From: Amorphochlora amoebiformis
Taxonomy: Eukaryota; Cercozoa; Chlorarachniophyceae
Direction: 5' to 3'
Length of the DNA: 64,000 nt
Assembly (NCBI GenBank): GCA_054601695.1
Contig: BAAHQB010000419.1
Coordinates: 1-64,000, forward strand
Under the pieces are notes generated by a model. The model ran no database searches. It saw only the letters and a list, made by a program, of their open reading frames with translations, and was not told the origin of the DNA. A program made the translations under genes and the position numbers. Shown here piece by piece: positions 1 to 25,984 of this stretch (positions are counted from its first letter, which is position 1; each line of letters opens with the position of its first letter).

Positions 1-147
1 TATATCATTTCGCTCCTCGTATGGGTAAAGTATAGTTGCACAAGACTAAGAAATACTACTTGAATATCAACTCGCTCAAAATGCGCTAAAACAGCTGTCG
101 ATCAAACTTAGACATACTACTTTTTACAAACCACTGCGCTTAGAGAG

Positions 148-202
<55 letters not shown>

Positions 203-278
203 TGTATACATTTACATATAGAACATGTATGTGTATACGATAGGTGTATATGTATTTATATACATATTTGTATACACG

Positions 279-341
<63 letters not shown>

Positions 342-936
342 TTGTGTGTATGCGTATAAATTCTACATGTAGTTATGCATGTATTTTAGAATATAGGAAA
401 AAAAAAAAAGAAATTCAGTGAACTATCACTTGAACACCATTCGCCCGCTATAAGACTACATCAATAAAATATGTATATATGTACATATGCAACATATATA
501 CTTGGCCAAAAATATACTGCATATGTTGGCGACAATTAAGGCACTGATTTGGTTTCTTCTTCCTCTCGTTCAGTCCCGGTTGCCGCTATCCTGCCATCTG
601 GATTTTCCAATGGAACGGCCTCACGCGCCTACATGTTCGCCAAACGACGACAACCCATTTAAACGATGGCTGTGATACTCAACCAGTGGCCCTACGCAAG
701 TGGCAAAAGTATCAAATTACTCTTTATCCAACAAACGAACTACAAGTGAAAGCAGACGGCGTGCTGATATGCAACGTCAAGATTGGGAACGTGGAAGATC
801 TATATAAGGTTCAGTTATGGGCCAGCAATAGAAATCATCATAGTGCCTTTGCAGACATCAAAAACCTCGAATACGATGGCTACATGGCTGCAATGGAAAA
901 AAAGGTTTGATGTTATTCATATATGTCAACATTCGA

Positions 937-967
<31 letters not shown>

Positions 968-1255
968 CCAGAAAGACACACAATGATTGCCACATTTAGG
1001 TAGTAATATAACATCGTAGGTGCGAGTGTTGCCCAGCGACGCGGTACACTTTCCTCTTATCCGCATCGCTAAAGACAATATTGTGGGGACATTTAATCAT
1101 CATCCATACTTCAATCTCAAGTTTGAAATGAAAATAAATAGCCAAGACCATAAGCAACGATCGCTGTTTCAATTCGTACAACAAGGATGTAGTAAAATCC
1201 GGTACGTAAATACTAATAATTATATATATAGATATATATATATATATTATATATA

Positions 1256-1295
<40 letters not shown>

Positions 1296-1826
1296 GTGTG
1301 TGTTTGTGTGTGTATTCGTCGAAGCAGTTTACTGATGTATGCATGCAACTATTAATCTACGACAACTTAAAGTATATTATATATTGTCAACATGAGGGGT
1401 AACCTTGTAGCTAACTTGTGGCGTACTGTACATAGTGGTAATAAAACACGGCCAAGGTGTAGAAAATTGTTATGGAACCAGGTTTGATAAACATTCAATG
1501 GTATCAGCAAGTATGCGGTAGTGCCTGGGATTCTTGGGTACCCTCTAAAAATGATCGCTCCTCAGCTAGATAGTCTTGAACTCAAATCGTTTAAGTATAT
1601 AATCCACACGGAGTGAGACAGAGTTGAATGAGATTTGGGACTAGTGTTTTTTATGTATCACTTACCTCACTGTGTTTTTTATGTATCACTTACCTCACTG
1701 TATGGAGTAAGACGGATTTGAACAAGATCAAGGACTACTATTTCTACATCAACTCGCTCAAAATGCGCTAAAACAGCTGTCTATCAAACTGAGACATACT
1801 ACTTTTTACAAACCACTGCGCTAAGA

Positions 1827-1862
<36 letters not shown>

Positions 1863-1988
1863 ACATAAATTCTACATGTACCTATGTCACGCATATATTT
1901 TTACATATAGAAGAAAAACAAATGGAATTCAGTGAACTCACTCGCACACCGTTCGCGTGCTATAAGAAAGAGTGCACAAATAATAATA

Positions 1989-2029
<41 letters not shown>

Positions 2030-2468
2030 TGTAAGTATATTTATATATAAATATGCATAAACCAAAAGTATACAGAAAATGTTGACGAGAATTAAGCCAC
2101 TGATTTTGTCTTCCTTCCTCTCGCTCAGTCGTTTTTGCCGGCGAAATCCTTCAATCTGGATTATCAAAAAGAATAGCAAGATTGGGCTATTTATAAGGCA
2201 AATGACGACAACTAATGAAGACTTTGGCTGCGAAGTTACACCATTGCCCCTACACAAGTGGCAAAAGTATCAAATAACTATGTATAAATCAAACTATCTA
2301 AAAGTTACAGTAAACGGCGTGCTAATGTGCAATACCAAGATTGGGAACGTGACAAATCAATACAAGGTTACGCTATTCGCCGGCAATGATTCTCCAGATC
2401 AAGCCAAAGCAGACATCAGAAACTTTGAATACGATAGCTACACCGCTGCAAATAAGGTTCGATACATA

Positions 2469-2542
<74 letters not shown>

Positions 2543-2813
2543 TAAAGAATGACACACGATGATTGTGATATTTAGGTAGTAATGTAATCTTGTAGGTGTC
2601 CGTGTTGCCCAGCGGATTGATACAAGGCCCTGCTTGGATGCCCATCGAGGGTAGCAGAATGCTGGGGATATTTCAACATAATACATACTACGATCTCAAG
2701 TTTGAAATGACTATATGGAAGCAAGACGGTTATCACCGATCGGTGCTTCGTTTTTCAAGAGGTTGTGACCGCGGGTACTTAAATATTAGCACATTATACA
2801 CTCGTGTATATAT

Positions 2814-2856
<43 letters not shown>

Positions 2857-3330
2857 TATAATATTCGTCGAAACAGTGCACAGATAAATGCATACATCTA
2901 GTTATCTCCAAGTTTTAAATCTACATTGTCAACACAACATGAGGGGAAATCTTCAAGATAACATAGATAGTGGTATTGAAACGCGACCAAGATATAAAGA
3001 AATGTTATGCATCCAAGTTTAGTCAACAGGCGGTGGTATCGGCAAGTATGCTCTAAAGTGATTCTTAACTACCCTTTTAAAGGTGTGGGCAGAGCAATCT
3101 TATAAATAGCATTCAACTCGAAATGATTATGCGGCGTAATCCACACTGAGTGACACAGAGTTGAATAAGACTAAGGACTAGTATTTGTGTACTAATTCGC
3201 TCCGTGTGAAGCAACACAGAGTTGAGCAAGACTAGTGAGAACTACTTGTATATCAATTCTCTCAACAACGAAATAAAACAGCTGTCAATCAAACTAAGGC
3301 CCACTACTTTTACAATCCACTGCGCTAAGA

Positions 3331-3362
<32 letters not shown>

Positions 3363-4214
3363 GTACATATTTACATATGTATTATTACATGTACATTATT
3401 AATTAGTACATATATATATGTAGACATATACACATACACGTGTAAATGCACATGATACATTTATGAACATATACAGGTACACATACATATGTGTGTGTGC
3501 GTGTAAATATATGTATTTGTACATATGTTATATATGTGTAAAATTCCATGTAATTTGATGACTGATATATTATTAAGTAGCGAAAAGATGTGAAGCTTAG
3601 TGAAGCACGATTCTACGAACTAAGACTTGTTTACCATAGCCTCCTCTAACACTATACAGATACACTATGTGCATATGCATCTATACATATATAATAATAT
3701 ATATATATATATATATATATTTAAATACAATAATAATAATATACTGAAAATATCCATGACAAATAAGCCACTGTTTTGTTTTTTCTTTTTCTCATCCAGA
3801 CCAGGCTGCAGGCACCCTGCCATCTGGATGAAGCCAGATAAAAGCCTACATATTCGGCAGTCATCAACCTATTCAACTAACTCGGGATGCGACACTCCTC
3901 CAATAAGCCTACACAAGTGGTCCAAGTTTCAAATTACTTTTAATCCACAAAACAAACTAGAAGTGAAAGTCGATGGGTCACTGGCATGCAATGTTACGAT
4001 TGGTGACGTGAGTAATCAAGGGCTGCTTCAACTCTGGGTCGGCGGTAAATTTTACAAACCAGCCTTAGGAAGCATCAAAAACCTTGAATACAAACGCTTT
4101 CCAGTTTCCATACCTTACCCCATATATCCAAGTCCTTCCCCAACCAAATCACCCTTAACGATCACGCCGACTGGTATTCCAACTCCTTTTTCGTCAAGTT
4201 CTCCAACCGTTTCG
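1..4214 (+). repeat. Tandem duplication of an exon-pair unit, about 1.6 kb
   Basis: Three successive units share both exons and intron sequence. The intron motif 'acttttacaaaccactgcgc' or a close variant, followed by a TA tract, occurs near 120-145, 1800-1820 and 3305-3330. Before it lies a shared stretch containing 'aaacagctgtc' (91, 1773, 3268). The exon types alternate in the same order with the same splice phases (phase 0 into the first, phase 2 between the two). The copies are diverged in sequence, so the duplication is not recent. A 28-bp direct repeat containing 'atgtatcacttacctcactg' sits at about 1652-1707. Confidence 0.8.
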
Positions 4215-4741
4215 GTAAAATATTCAAAACGATATTGCTCAATATACATATACCATCATCATGATAAATATAGAGGTATAAATATATACGATTTATATAT
4301 ATATATATATATATACATATATATACATATATATAGTGTTGCGGTGCGGCAGGCTGGTAGTCTGGTTCCGCAAACCGGATATAAGTAAGCTAGTATGCAA
4401 CGAACTTTAGTAGTGCAGTGGTGTAATAATTTAGGTTCAATTGTTGCCCGTTAGGATTATGACGAATTATAAAGGTAAATCCTCACCAGTTCATTCAGGA
4501 ATTCTTAACAACATTCGAAGTTCTCAACACACTCGAATCTTCAGGAAAGCTATGGAGGAATGACGCCACGTTTGACCACTGTATATCTGGAAGCCCGGTA
4601 TTACCGGCAATGCAATCCCCGAGCAATCTCCGGGATCTTTAGCGATCTCGGGCATGCTTATCACAACTCTGTGCACTGTGCAGACACCTCTGTCTGACAT
4701 CAAGTATGACAATGTAACTTACAACGATTGATTAACTATAC

Positions 4742-4778
<37 letters not shown>

Positions 4779-4959
4779 CACATATATATAGTTATATACA
4801 TATGTGTATATATTTTGTTAGCGCAACGGTAGTCAACTAGGTCCAGGTATTGATAGAAGCAAACGGTAGTCCAGGATTGGGTTGAATAATTCCGATTGTA
4901 TTACTTATTTATAATTCCAACACAGGCCATCAATCCCATATTATTCATGCTAGTCCTCT

Positions 4960-5005
<46 letters not shown>

Positions 5006-5042
5006 TAGGATATGTTGTTGGGACATGTATACAAACGCGTTG

Positions 5043-5090
<48 letters not shown>

Positions 5091-5384
5091 GTATATTTAT
5101 ATATATATATATATATATATATCCACAAACACGTTGTGGTACTCACGTATGCTCTAATCCATATCAGATCGTACCACGCTCAATATTCGACTCTGTGCCT
5201 TTTGCTTCTGTGGAAGGATTAGTAAAGGGTGCGTCTGAGCAAGCGAAGATAGAGCTTTCGCCGATGGCAAAGAGCTGTTTCTCACCGATCGTTGGTAATC
5301 ACTAATGTAACGTATTCGGGTTATCACAGTACGTATATATATATATATATATGTGTGTATATATATATATATATCTTGGTATTA

Positions 5385-5426
<42 letters not shown>

Positions 5427-6261
5427 TTATAAAGACGCTTCATACCACTTGTAGGCGAGGATGGAAGAGGTGAAAAGTCGAGCACCAGAGGCAACAATGG
5501 CAAGGCTGAAGATACACCCAAAGTGGAGACCGAAAGAGAACTTGGAGAAGTCAAAGGCGGCGAAAACGTTGACCGTAGCAAGGTGTTTATGTTTGACGAT
5601 CCGGCTACCGACCTCGAATTTGACTACTTTCTGGATCCTTGTGAGTGCTTCTTCGACGCGTGGGGCATGAATGAGCCAGTGACAGAAGAAGCTTTCGAAA
5701 AGGTCAACGTAGAGTCCATGGCCAGTAGTTTGGGATTCAACTTGTTAATTCCCGAAGCCTTCAAGCTATGGGAAGGCCCTCACATATGTGATCTTAGCTA
5801 CCTGCTCGAGAATACTCACGAGTCTGGATCTTGCGCCGCGAGATGTACGCAAAATGATTTATGTAAATACTTCGCTGTCGCGGAGACCTCGGATGGAATG
5901 GCATGTATCATGTTCAGCGACTGTGACCACATGCTCCGCGTCGACACGATCTTTGTCGCGACGATGTACGCTCACTATCGACTCGACAAAGGCAACGATC
6001 TCTTGTGCCATCTTGCGGACCCCAAAGCGTGTTGGGACCAAACTCGCCGTCGTGCGTATCTCACCCAGAAGAGTCAACCATTTGGAACTTGTCTTTGGCA
6101 GAGCCTTCATGAGCAGTGTGACTTTGCAAGGCTAATCGGAGACACTGGTATCCAGTATTGTGCTCCCTGTACATATATGAAAGCCAATTCTCAGAAGGTG
6201 AGATTTCCTTAGACATCATGTATTATACTAATATGAATTGTATATAGAATCCTCTATACAA

Positions 6262-6292
<31 letters not shown>

Positions 6293-6356
6293 AGTGTATT
6301 TATTTCTTTTGTGTGTATATCTCAATGTAATAAAATCATATATAGAATCCATGTGT

Positions 6357-6399
<43 letters not shown>

Positions 6400-6504
6400 G
6401 TATGTGAGTATATTTATTTTTGTGTTTGTGTATCAATGTAATACTCAGGTGAAAAATAAACATCATATATTATACTAATATAAATTAAATATAGTACCCA
6501 TATG

Positions 6505-6547
<43 letters not shown>

Positions 6548-9112
6548 GAGTGTATTTATTTCTCTTATGTTTATATCTCAATGCAATACTCAAGGTGAAA
6601 CGTGCCATGCCGAAAGCTTTTCCCCATGGAGCAAAGCTCGAGGCTGCGTGCGCAAGCGAGTACCAAATAATCACCGACAAAAATGCCGGGTCCATAGTGA
6701 CCTGCATTGATGGCGAATGGCGGGATAACATGGGAGGCGTGGGTCTCTCGAATCTCCAGTGCGCTGCTTGCGTTCAGGTATTCGACAAGGTGAGGAATGG
6801 CATTGAAATGGTCAGCGCCTCAATGGAGGAGCTGTTGTATATCAACAATCGTCATATGCAGATGTTTGTCTTCATGGGCAGCGAATACCCTCTGTGGATA
6901 GAGACCGAAAATTATGCTATCCAACTGAACGCCGGTACATCCCGACGTTATTCATGGGCCATAGAGCTCGACCGCACAACGTCCATGATACTTTCCACCA
7001 GAGTGAACCACAACGACACCCGCTGCCTCTCTGTTAACACCATCCAGAACAATCTTTCGCTCCAACCTTGTCAAGTGATGCATTCCATCAATGACACCAA
7101 TACGATCAGCATTCTTCCCTCGCAAGTCATGCATGCCCTCTCCAAGAAAGACTACAAGGACACGGGAACCTTACAAACTGAGGAAACGTTTTCATGCCGT
7201 GCGAACAACGGAATACTCACCCAGCTCGGTAATGATAATTGTCGGCCAATATACATTCGGAAGACCACGGATCGCCAGTGCATCGGCACTACTCGTGGGT
7301 TCCACATCAAGTGCCCAAAGGGACACGCTATGACCAATGTCTCCCAGAGGTCGGCCTTGTACACAGCTAAATGCGCCCCACTCCCAGCTATGGGCCAGTG
7401 CACCCAAGTGGAAATTCTGTACTCCATGTCCAACCCCTCCAGTGAAAATGAAATTTTCAGAGGTGTCTATTACGCTCGACAGTACTACAAACACACACAC
7501 CAGGCTCTTAAGTGCCCCGCCCACATGACAATCGTAGAGTTTTCCGGAGAGCGGACAAGCAACATAGGATCCAAGCTAAAACTCAAGTGCTGCTTCGTCC
7601 CATTTTACTCGGGTGTGAAGCTTGCGGACGATCCCATGCAAGGTTTTAAGAGCTACGAGGGCTTGTACTGCCCCACCAGGTACGATGACTTGCTGCGCCT
7701 CAAATTCAGGCAGGCATCATCGTACGGCTTGTCCAATCTCCACTCCTTGGTGGAGACAGCCGAGTCAGTGCAGATTGAGAGCTACAGCAAGGACGTCCGC
7801 TTATTTGAATCTGCCCTTGAAGGGAAGAAAAAGCACTATCACACACCCCCCCCTACGAGGCATCCCACTAGGTATCCCTCTAGGTTTCCCACAAAGCAAC
7901 CTACAGGCTTTCCTACCCCATCTCCGACCGGGTTTCCTACCCCATATCCGAAGCCAAACGCCACTCGTGACCATCGCGGGTACATTTCGTACCGGAAAAC
8001 GACTAACCAGTGGTGCCTTTCGTATGGGCCAGGAACAGAGACTTGTTCTAGAGCTCACGAGCTGGATCATCCTCTCCTAGTTGACTGGATCGCGGAAGTG
8101 AAGGCTGGGGTGCGTTTTTCCGTGACTCCAGTGTCTCTCCTCCAGGGAGAGGGCATGACGGCAAGCGTGGGCGTTCCCAAGGCAGGTGCTATTGATGTTC
8201 CCGAGAAGCCTCAGCTGATTAAGTTCCGCTCAGAAGAGCCCGAGTATGATCAGGGTTGCATTGATATCCGGAGCGGAAAGTTCTCTGAGGCGCAGCAGGT
8301 CTTTGCCTCAACCTCGTCGTGTGGGATTGTGTCTTCAATGACATGGAACAAGGATGGTGATAGCAACCAGCAAGAAGGTCCTGGTATCACTAACGAACGA
8401 ATGAACGACTGCTTTGGTCGTGAGATATCACGTTCGTGGAAAGAGATGACGTGGGAATATGGATTCAATGCTGCAAGTCTGACTCACAGAGTCTTCAAGT
8501 CTGTCATTGATTATGGATGTTCCCAACTCCCTAAACCAGAATTTGGTGTTGGCGGTGGCCTAATACCTGTCTATTTCGGGATTAAAATTCCTCTTCCAGA
8601 AATTTGCGAATATGTTTCAGGTGCTGCAAGCGATATAGCTCAGTACGAACGTGAGCAGGTCGAATATATATATATATATATATATATGTATTTATATGGT
8701 ATTAATACGTGTGTTCATTTCCACATTCATGCTTATTGTGCATACATATCACAGAAAATGCGAGTGAAGACAAGACAACTTGCCAAGGAAAGATATACGG
8801 ATTGTAACCCCACGAGGATTGGGATCATGCGACTATTATGTGACATGCACTGCCTCGACGATACGGTGAAGAGTGGAGCTAAAGCGGTTCTTAGGCAGGT
8901 GAAAGCATCCAATGAAAACATTCTTACCAACATCGATGCGCTCATGAGCTACTACGCGCAGCTCGAAATGCAAAAGGTCAACTAAGAGTTGCTTACATGT
9001 ACGCTTGTACATGTGTGTGTATGTATATTTTAATGTACGGATGTAAGTACACGTAAGTTTGTAGATTTATGTACAAATGTCTATATTGTTCATGTCTGTG
9101 TAAAAAAAAATG

Positions 9113-9162
<50 letters not shown>

Positions 9163-9197
9163 AGTATGTGTGTATACGTATACACTAATAAAACTTC

Positions 9198-9296
<99 letters not shown>

Positions 9297-9352
9297 AATA
9301 CATATATATATGTATATATATATGTATATGTATATACACATATACATATATA

Positions 9353-9385
<33 letters not shown>

Positions 9386-9404
9386 TTATATATATTTATA
9401 TATG

Positions 9405-9463
<59 letters not shown>

Positions 9464-9464
9464 G

Positions 9465-9502
<38 letters not shown>

Positions 9503-11340
9503 CGTGTTGTGAGTGTCCGTAAAAGACTTTCTTATATTTATATACATATATACATATGCATACATATGCTGAATAGATGACCTCCGAGGTGAATAAATTA
9601 AAATCCGCCCAAGCAAGCAGCAACCAGGTGAATGGATTAAACCCCCCCGGGTCCGTGAGTTCCATGACTTCCAGATCCATGCTTCTGCGTCTCCGGGACC
9701 AAATGATATCCAACATGGAAAAGTATTTCGATCTAGGCAAAGAAATCACACAACCCAAGAATGGACGATTGAGTCACGAGGCCTTGATGGGAATTGTGAA
9801 GGCGAACACGGAAGCTCAAGTCGCCCTGAATAACACACTGGAGCTCCTGCCAACAGCCCAGGACAGCAAGACTTTTGTGCGCAAGGCGCTGGAACAAATC
9901 GATGCCCGCCTTACCCGTGGGTATAAGGAGGCCCTTCGTGTACAACGAGCAAGTGCAGGGCGCGTGGACAATTTTGGGCGCAATATGGTAGCGAAAAGAA
10001 CCGCCAGGATTTCCGTAAATCTGAACATATCTGCCGCGTTAAAGAGTCATCTTTATGACGTCAAATCGGCCGCACTCGCACTATTTCACACACGCACCAA
10101 AAACATCGTTAACACCGTTCTTGAACTCCCCACCTCTACCATGCACTCGTCCACTGGCGTTATTGCCTGGAAAATCGACCAGATATCAAATGACGTGAAT
10201 TTTTTCCGTCAAGAGATCGAGATCCATGATCTGCAGGAAACCATTGGCAGTCTTGCTCTCCAGTGGGGTACCGTGCACGCCCATGTGGTAGAGTACCTGG
10301 CAGATGCCAAGAGACTTACTGCTATGACTCAGAGCATTTTAAGTGAGATCCAAAGCTACACCACCTGTGGCCGAGATTCCTCCTTCATTAGAAGGGCAAC
10401 CTATGACTTTAACCAGATCCACGAAAGAGCTGCCAAAACTCTCAAGAACGCCTGGCCAGAGGTTGTCCGCGCCGCTGTTGCTCACATGCAAACATACGCC
10501 ATTGAAAATGTTCCGCGTCGCTCGATTCACGCATCTTTCGCCTCTCTACGAATTCCGGCCACTCAATTCGCCTCAGAGTACCTCACTGTTTCTGGCGTCC
10601 AAAAAGCCCGTGCTTTGCTCGAGAAGCAGTTGGACGGCTTGCCATTCGATATGACTCATCAGGCCGTTGCCTTGCTCACGCAAGTCAGTTTTCTTCGCTC
10701 CTCGATGATCACCACGGACTTCAACCCAACGCAGCACGAAATCGAGCAGGCCACGGCGGCTTACAGGACCCTCTCAGCCATCACCCAAACTCAGATCGGA
10801 GCCCTTGCGAACAACCGCCATGTCCTCGCCCTTTTCTCTCAAGTACTGGATGCACAGCTAGTGACCGTTGCCCCCGCCCCTGGCTCTTGCCGTCAGATCG
10901 CCTTCGACAGATTTAATGATCCTCAGGCTGCTTCTTTTGTTACTCTCTCCTCCTTTAACACTGCAAATCTAAGTCCCAACGTTACCTCTGCATTCGTTGT
11001 CTCGCCCCCGCTCTCCAGACTCCTATCGGTATTTGATATCGACCAGGAGATCGAGATCTCAAAAGCCTTCTCCTTCGAAAACCATGCTGCCGCCTCTCTG
11101 CTCTTACGTTCTGTACACGTGTGCGCACGCGAGCAGTCCCTCTCCCCTCCCGGTACACGTTGGACGCTACAACGAGCCATCGATATGCCACAGGGAGCAG
11201 GCGTCAAGTTTTGCACCGGGAAAGCTTGCATTGGAGCTGCCAAGGGTGCCATTCACGTGGCGACAAGAGACGAAGCTGAAAAAGCTGTAGATCTAACTGG
11301 GACGGCTCTCCTTAAACTCGTCCGCACTGCCTTCTACTAG
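574..11340 (+). CDS. Large modular secreted-type protein, 5' end outside window
   Basis: Ten exons with consistent phase: 574-904, 1020-1201, 2129-2456, 2596-2774, 3800-4214, 5168-5294, 5455-6197, 6595-8658, 8755-8976, 9577-11340 (TAG stop), about 2,100 residues in the window. Exons 1-5 encode a repeated module. One exon carries LKFEM..I..QD...RS and ends in GC; the next carries PAIW, GCDT, KW.K(Y/F)QIT, V(K/N)VDG-like and IGNV/IGDV motifs plus an LEYD/FEYD end, which suggests a LamG- or lectin-like beta-sandwich (inference). Exon 5 ends in a Pro/Ser/Thr linker. Exon 7 has a PAN/apple-like cysteine pattern (CDLSYLL, CAARC, CKYF, CIMFSDC). Exon 8 opens with a sushi-like module (CIDGEW), is rich in cysteines, and carries a PT-repeat linker near 7841-7960. 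The last exon is a long, cysteine-poor helical region. No membrane segment is seen at the C-terminus. Surface adhesion or matrix is the likeliest role; ligand unknown. Exons 6-10 are very secure, and the beta-sandwich label is not. Confidence 0.85.
4333..4712 (+). mobile_element. tRNA-like dispersed element (SINE candidate), long-tail form
   Basis: Lies in the intron between exons 5 and 6 of the large secreted-protein gene and is bounded by TA tracts. It contains a polymerase III box-A-like TAGTGCAGTGG near 4410 and a box-B-like GGTTCAATT near 4433, followed by 'ggattatgacgaat', which is shared with the elements at 24.9 and 39.4 kb. Its 3' half ends in 'gggatctttagcgatctcgggcat', a tail shared with copies near 28.6, 28.7, 32.8 and 47.97 kb. 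Boundaries are approximate. Confidence 0.5.
4815..4964 (+). mobile_element. tRNA-like dispersed element, short copy
   Basis: Begins TTGTTAGCGCAACGGTAGTC and ends CTCTAACAA, flanked by TA repeats. The start resembles the 5' end of the better preserved copies at 24861-25108 (reverse) and 39363-39598. The middle is diverged, so assignment rests mainly on both ends and the insertion context. Confidence 0.45.
8659..8754 (+). other. Short intron readable in frame without a stop
   Basis: This 96-base segment begins GTCGAATATA after CAG and ends in ATATCACAG. Its length is a multiple of three and it has no in-frame stop, so retaining it would add 32 residues ([15 protein letters not shown]...). Its TA core and good splice sites mark it as an intron. 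The flanking sequence (EREQ | KMRVKTRQ) joins smoothly in phase 0. Confidence 0.75.
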
Positions 11341-16109
<4,769 letters not shown>

Positions 16110-16300
16110 GCTAATGCATTACATATGCATGAGACGCGCTTTCGAGAGGATTGAAAACAGTGAGAATGTGTGAGGTCAATGAACAGCAACATCCATGAGA
16201 GCCGTTGAATGTCTCCATCGCAATCTTGTGCTTTGTGAGGGATTATTTTCATACTCTCTGCGGCGCAGTTGTCGGGACAACGCCACTTTCTAAAGAATGA

Positions 16301-16753
16301 CTAGCTTTGGCGGGATTTTCTCACGGAGCACCTTCTTAGAGGCCAGTGGTGGTTGCGTAGATGTGGTTGCGAGGTTGGGGCTGTGGCTCTTGGAACTGGT
16401 GAGTTTGAGGTTCTTGTTTTATGTGCAGTCTTGGCTTTCGTTCTCGTCGTTTGCCACTGTTTGTATGGTGGACTTGGGTTTCCGCTTGTGCTTAGGTTTG
16501 TGCTTGAGATGGGGGAGACCAAGTTCTCTTCGTCATCGCTTCCCATTAAATACGTCGTGCTTCTCGAATGGGACCTTTTCGTCTTGTGGTGGTAAATGGT
16601 CTCAACTACGACGCCAGGGAGGGCGGGAAAATTCTCATCGCCAGGAAAACCTGCTGACGATATTGTTCCATTGTCGCTGTACGAAGACTCCTCCTCGTCG
16701 CGCGCCTCTTTTCCCCTCCACTTTGGGTTGCCACAGCATGCTTGATTGCCCAT
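16301..16753 (-). CDS. Small basic Ser-rich protein with lipidation-type N-terminus (candidate)
   Basis: An open frame of 150 codons begins MGNQACC. Gly2 with Cys6 and Cys7 is the pattern of N-myristoylated and palmitoylated membrane-anchored proteins (known for such SH4-like starts; here an inference). The first 45 residues are acidic and polar (EARDEEESSYSD). The rest is basic and rich in Ser, Thr and Pro, with no recognised domain. It diverges from the gene at 17116 with 362 bases between the start codons. A strong donor-like GTGAGA near the end and TTCTTTAG 35 bases on would replace the last residues with another basic tail. That intron is unusually short, so the unspliced end is given. 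The opposite strand is also open, so coding status is not certain. Confidence 0.5.
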   Translation of the reverse strand: MGNQACCGNPKWRGKEARDEEESSYSDNGTISSAGFPGDENFPALPGVVVETIYHHKTKRSHSRSTTYLMGSDDEENLVSPISSTNLSTSGNPSPPYKQWQTTRTKAKTAHKTRTSNSPVPRATAPTSQPHLRNHHWPLRRCSVRKSRQS

Positions 16754-17115
16754 GCCTAAAGACGGGCCTTGAAAGCTAGGTACACCCTTTTAATCTAGGG
16801 TTGGAGTTGGTGATCCGTAGTCTAAAAACTCTCAAGAAAATGCTATTACTTGGTAATGCTATCAAGAGGGATATTATTAATGGTCTGAAATTGACAAACA
16901 AATTCGCTTGAATTTTACGGTTGGGAAAAGGCACTCTTCAGAGTTTAGACACACCTTCCTTTATGTATTGTGACTAACCTGGTAGATTTGAGGACCGATC
17001 TGAAGGAACTTTGCGCTTTTTGTCACGCACCCCACATTTGACTCGGGCCGAACATTGCAAAAAGTCGGGGACGAATTAACATTTCGGGATTTGGTGCACC
17101 TAAATTGACCTCGAG
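16754..17115. promoter_or_regulatory. Putative shared 5' region of divergent genes
   Basis: A 362-base stretch without (TA)n lies between the start of the MGNQACC frame and the ATG at 17116. A near-identical arrangement (363 bases) separates OLA1 from its divergent neighbour at 57308-57670. No specific promoter element could be identified. Confidence 0.3.
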
Positions 17116-24727
<7,612 letters not shown>

Positions 24728-24781
24728 GTACATATGTACACATATACGCACAAAATGTATGAGTATATATATACATATATC

Positions 24782-24849
<68 letters not shown>

Positions 24850-24860
24850 GTGTATATATA

Positions 24861-25103
24861 TTGTTACAGCATGTAGAGCTAGCACGGAACCTATAGCTAG
24901 TTAATAGCTAGACTACCGTCAGTTCCTTAGAGTATACGAGTAGTAGCACAATACTCGGAACCCAGAATATTCTCGGAACCCGTACGGTTCCGGAGGAAGA
25001 AAGGAAGTATCCGACTACCGCAAGAAGTTATCTGTAATCATTCGTCATAATCCAAACGGACTTGAATCGAACTCTGGACTACCATCTACTATACCACTGC
25101 GCT

Positions 25104-25108
<5 letters not shown>
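24861..25108 (-). mobile_element. tRNA-like dispersed element, complete copy (SINE or MITE candidate)
   Basis: On the minus strand it begins TTGTTAGCGCAGTGGTATAG and ends TGTAACAA. TAGCGCAGTGG fits polymerase III box A and GTTCGATTC fits box B, as in tRNA genes. Much of its 248 bp matches the copy at 39363-39598, including a 27-base identical block with 'ttggattatgacgaatgatt'. The short inverted ends (TTGTTA...TAACAA) and placement in TA tracts would also fit a MITE using TA targets, so the class is open. Confidence 0.65.
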
Positions 25109-25199
<91 letters not shown>

Positions 25200-25424
25200 T
25201 TACATGTATCTATATATGCATAATATACACTTGTACGTACGCATACGTATATATCAACCAAGGTAGATATCACCGGGGTAGTTTATAACATATATATATA
25301 TATATATGTATATATATGTACATATTTATGTATATTATATATTAATATATATATATATATATATATAATATAATCATATATATATTTATATATACATTTA
25401 TTCATATATGTATATATAAGTATG

Positions 25425-25473
<49 letters not shown>

Positions 25474-25582
25474 GTATATATATATATATATATATGTATG
25501 TATATATTTGAGTATATATACATTTCTATATATATATATAATGTATATGTATATGTCTATATAGTATTTATGTATGTGTGTG

Positions 25583-25633
<51 letters not shown>

Positions 25634-25651
25634 GTATTCAGAAATATGTAC

Positions 25652-25718
<67 letters not shown>

Positions 25719-25742
25719 GGTGTATATATAATTTTATATAGT

Positions 25743-25878
<136 letters not shown>

Positions 25879-25882
25879 ATGC

Positions 25883-25984
<102 letters not shown>

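Noticed and set aside
4524-4712. Minus-strand [14 protein letters not shown] with a relative at 32710-32946
   Set aside because: The similarity comes from shared dispersed-element DNA, not from a protein family.
9067-9616. Long Tyr-Ile ORFs on both strands, here and throughout the window
   Set aside because: They translate (TA)n repeats, which lack stops in the TAT-ATA frames. No splice or family support.
16297-16779. Plus-strand ORF of 160 codons ([13 protein letters not shown]...)
   Set aside because: Antisense to the MGNQACC frame, whose start and divergent context are more gene-like. No motif supports the plus frame.
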